DNA from: Treponema sp.
GTDB lineage: Bacteria; Spirochaetota; Spirochaetia; Treponematales; Breznakiellaceae
Reading direction: 5' to 3'
Assembly: GCA_009777735.1 (NCBI GenBank)
Contig: WRLF01000008.1
Span: 55,851-119,850, forward strand
DNA length: 64,000 bases
Numbering within the stretch: the first letter of the stretch is position 1; every line of letters starts with the position of its first letter. Of the stretch, positions 62,260-64,000 are shown one piece after another. Both the position numbers and the translations under genes were made by a program. The notes beneath the pieces were generated by a model that was given only the letters and a program-made list of their open reading frames with translations, did no database searches and was not told where the DNA came from.

Positions 62260-63123
62260 TTAACCAAAAGTATGATCGGCAATAAGGCCGTGGATAAGTT
62301 CGTTGATACCGGCTTCATCGGGTTCTATGTATTGAATATCCGCAGCAGTCAGCACCACCGAATCAATTTTTTTTACCTTCGTAGGAGAGCCGCTGAGGCC
62401 GCATTGGATGGGGTCAGCATTGATTGCGGGAATGTCCCATAACGCCATTGGATTGCCATTGCCGGCTGTTTCGCCAAACGGATCGCCCGGAGATCCTGCT
62501 TCGCCGGAAACTGGAACTGCCCGTTTATACGTCATGGTCTTAATTGCTGACGGCGGCCGGGGCATTTCACCTTCTGCGGTAAATGTCAGCAGAACCGGCA
62601 GGGATGTTTTGACTTTTTCCCAGCCGCCTTCGATAGACCGTATGGCAACAATTTCTTTTTTGTCAAGTTTTTCGATTTTGGAAACACAGGTAATCTGGTT
62701 AATGCCAAGTTTTTCCGCTGTCTGCGGGCCAACCTGGGCAGTATCGCCGTCTATGGCTTGACGCCCGCATAGCACCAGATCGTAGGCGCCGATTTTTTTA
62801 ATAGCACAGGACAGCGCGTAAGAAGTAGCCAGGGTATCCGCTCCGGCAAAGCCCCGGTCAGAAATCAACGCGGTAAAATCCGCTCCCCGGTACAGGCATT
62901 CTTTCAGCACCGCCGCCGTCGATTGCGGCCCCATACACAGCACCTGCACCGTGCTGTTCGGTTTTGAATCTTTGATCTGCAGCGCCGCTTCCAGGGCAAA
63001 AAGATCGTCGGGATTAAAAATTGCCGGAAGAGCAGCCCGGTTGACTGTTCCTTCCGGCGTCATGGCATCCCCGGTAACATGCTGGGTGTCAGGCACCTGT
63101 TTTACCAGAACAATAATATTCAT
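62260..63123 (-). CDS. etfB: Electron transfer flavoprotein beta subunit
   Basis: AMP- or FAD-binding partner of EtfA. The N-terminal MNIIVLVKQVPDTQHV and the signature region VLCGRQAIDGDTAQVGPQTA are diagnostic. 287 residues is somewhat longer than typical. GAGGAG lies 5 bases before the ATG. It is 15 bases upstream of etfA, so the two subunits are co-translated. A bifurcating type is possible but cannot be told from these motifs alone. Confidence 0.95.
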   Translation of the reverse strand: MNIIVLVKQVPDTQHVTGDAMTPEGTVNRAALPAIFNPDDLFALEAALQIKDSKPNSTVQVLCMGPQSTAAVLKECLYRGADFTALISDRGFAGADTLATSYALSCAIKKIGAYDLVLCGRQAIDGDTAQVGPQTAEKLGINQITCVSKIEKLDKKEIVAIRSIEGGWEKVKTSLPVLLTFTAEGEMPRPPSAIKTMTYKRAVPVSGEAGSPGDPFGETAGNGNPMALWDIPAINADPIQCGLSGSPTKVKKIDSVVLTAADIQYIEPDEAGINELIHGLIADHTFG

Positions 63124-63152
63124 GGTTACTCCTCAGTGGGTATGTATCAATT

Positions 63153-63181
63153 TATTATGACATTGTGAGTATTTTTGTCAA
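63153..63181 (-). promoter_or_regulatory. Promoter of the etf operon
   Basis: On the minus strand a perfect TTGACA (63181-63176), a 17-base spacer and ATAATA (63158-63153); TAATAA one base further on would give an 18-base spacer. The leader is about 25 bases and includes the etfB Shine-Dalgarno. Confidence 0.6.
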
Positions 63182-63202
63182 GGAGTCAGGTGTCTGTCAC
63201 TT

Positions 63203-63613
63203 TTACATTGCCATGAGGACTACTTCATCACCATGGGCGCCGACCAGTTCACGGCGGATAGGGTCTACGATAAGGTCCATAAATTCCAGCGGTATCACGC
63301 CAAGGAGCGGTTTACCTCCGGGCAGTACTACGGCGCTTACTGAGGCAAAGCGGTTTTTCCAGTGAATATGCACCGGGCTGGTAACTTTACCTTCAATTTT
63401 TCCGCCGCCAGCTATATTGATAGAGCGTGTTTCTATTACTTCCAAGCCTAATTGATTGAAAAGGTCTTCGTTGATAACCAATGTTGTCGCGCCGGTATCA
63501 ACCAGGGCGTTCAATGTTACGGCACGGATATTGTTTTCAGTAATATGTCCCGCATTGGCACAACTAACATCAAACGCGTTTTTAACAATGATTTCCGCAA
63601 ATACATTTCCCAT
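63203..63613 (-). CDS. Retropepsin-like aspartic protease (clan AA)
   Basis: 136 residues with one aspartic-protease active-site triad, ALVDTGATTLVI, followed by an IAGGGKIEGKV flap-like hairpin and a hydrophobic LLGVIPLEFMDLIVD stretch, as in retropepsin-fold clan AA proteins, which act as dimers. No signal peptide. AAGGAG precedes the ATG. It lies between the enoyl-CoA reductase and etfB genes in the same direction. Target unknown. Confidence 0.82.
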   Translation of the reverse strand: MGNVFAEIIVKNAFDVSCANAGHITENNIRAVTLNALVDTGATTLVINEDLFNQLGLEVIETRSINIAGGGKIEGKVTSPVHIHWKNRFASVSAVVLPGGKPLLGVIPLEFMDLIVDPIRRELVGAHGDEVVLMAM

Positions 63614-63676
63614 TGTTTGCTCCTTACTTAATAATACATCCTTACAAGCTCATCTGCAACAGCCAAAAAACCGGTA

Positions 63677-64000
63677 TCACCCGTAATCAACTCCCTCAAT
63701 ATCAAAACCGTGAGCTGCAAGAAAATCATGCTTAAATCCGGCGACATCGGTTTCTTCATGCACATTGTCAGGATTAACCCGTTTCATTTTTTCCATGACC
63801 GCTTTTTGCACATCGGTGCGCATTTCCCAGTCGTCTATGCGGATGCGGCCTTTGCGGTCAACGGGCACCATTTCCGGGTCACCGCTTTCCGCCGCATACA
63901 GCCGGTCGCGGTACAGCCGGACAATTTGCTCGATGCAGCCTTCGTGCAGATCTTTTTCTTTCATCACCTTGAACAGGCAGGAAACATACAGCGGAATGAT
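63677..64000 (-). CDS. Trans-2-enoyl-CoA reductase (FabV/Ter family), 3' part
   Basis: The frame is open to the right edge, so only the last 107 residues are seen. They match the C-terminus of FabV/Ter enzymes, such as Ter of Treponema denticola: IPLYVSCLFKVMKEK, HEGCIEQIVRLYRDRLYA, RIRIDDWEMRTDVQKAVMEK, and DVAGFKHDFLAAHGFDIEG. The family reduces crotonyl-CoA or enoyl-ACP with NADH. The catalytic Tyr-Lys pair is outside the window. With acyl-CoA dehydrogenase and EtfAB downstream it suggests butyrate or fatty-acid metabolism. Confidence 0.93.
   Translation of the reverse strand: MIPLYVSCLFKVMKEKDLHEGCIEQIVRLYRDRLYAAESGDPEMVPVDRKGRIRIDDWEMRTDVQKAVMEKMKRVNPDNVHEETDVAGFKHDFLAAHGFDIEGVDYG

Noticed and set aside
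63085..63099. GGTGTCAGGCACC-like palindrome as another copy of the intergenic motif
   Set aside because: It lies in the etfB codons for the conserved KQVPDT start, so protein conservation explains it.

Overview
The window looks like chromosome from a spirochaete of the Treponema group, possibly a gut-type treponeme (inference). The signs are many spirochaete-style lipoproteins with relaxed lipoboxes, outer-membrane barrels ending in F or W, a Treponema-type trans-2-enoyl-CoA reductase C-terminus at the right edge, and mixed base composition with one clearly AT-rich island (the methyltransferase near 24 kb). No rRNA, phage, transposase or CRISPR array is visible. There is one tRNA, Arg(CCT).

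Layout. 0-6 kb: 3' part of acetolactate synthase, a chemoreceptor, uvrB, a DUF4130/TIGR03915-type DNA metabolism protein, and a 116-bp intergenic hairpin. 6-15 kb: a leftward maltodextrin operon (cytoplasmic GH13 glucosidase, binding protein, two MalF/MalG-type permeases, a PD-(D/E)XK-like protein, a membrane protein, type I pullulanase) without its own ATPase. 15-24 kb: a rightward operon of surface lipoproteins (beta-helix and InlB-type repeats, Ig-like) around one outer-membrane barrel, closed by a terminator. 24-25 kb: an AT-rich, DpnA-like solitary adenine methyltransferase. 25-32.6 kb: a leftward Opp/Dpp-type peptide ABC transporter with two binding lipoproteins. 32.8-48.2 kb: a large rightward locus of lipoproteins with SusE/SusF-like, bacterial Ig and Asp-box propeller modules, two lipoprotein alpha-amylases, and an outer-membrane barrel. 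48.2-50.3 kb: tRNA, an outer-membrane protein, maf. 50.2-56.7 kb: a leftward operon of CHASE2 cyclase, SH3 protein, M48 protease and polA. 56.8-59.5 kb: a HigA-like protein with a histone-H1-like tail, an Aat-type transferase and a DUF4143 ATPase. 59.5-64 kb: leftward fatty acyl-CoA genes (enoyl-CoA reductase, retropepsin-like protein, etfB, etfA, acyl-CoA dehydrogenase).

How it fits together. The 32.8-48.2 kb locus and the 6-15 kb operon can be read as one starch pathway. Surface lipoproteins bind starch, surface amylases cut it, a barrel admits oligosaccharides, the MalEFG system imports them, and the cytoplasmic GH13 enzyme and pullulanase finish the job. This resembles the Bacteroides Sus logic, but no SusC or SusD is recognisable.

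Three sequence-level themes stand out. Several first genes of transcription units have a good -10 box only 7-9 bases from the ATG and no Shine-Dalgarno, suggesting leaderless mRNAs. Heptanucleotide tandem repeats lie directly after the start codons or in the signal-peptide codons of two surface lipoprotein genes, suggesting phase variation. A dispersed CACAAAGG-type repeat occurs both between opp genes and, in frame, inside polA.
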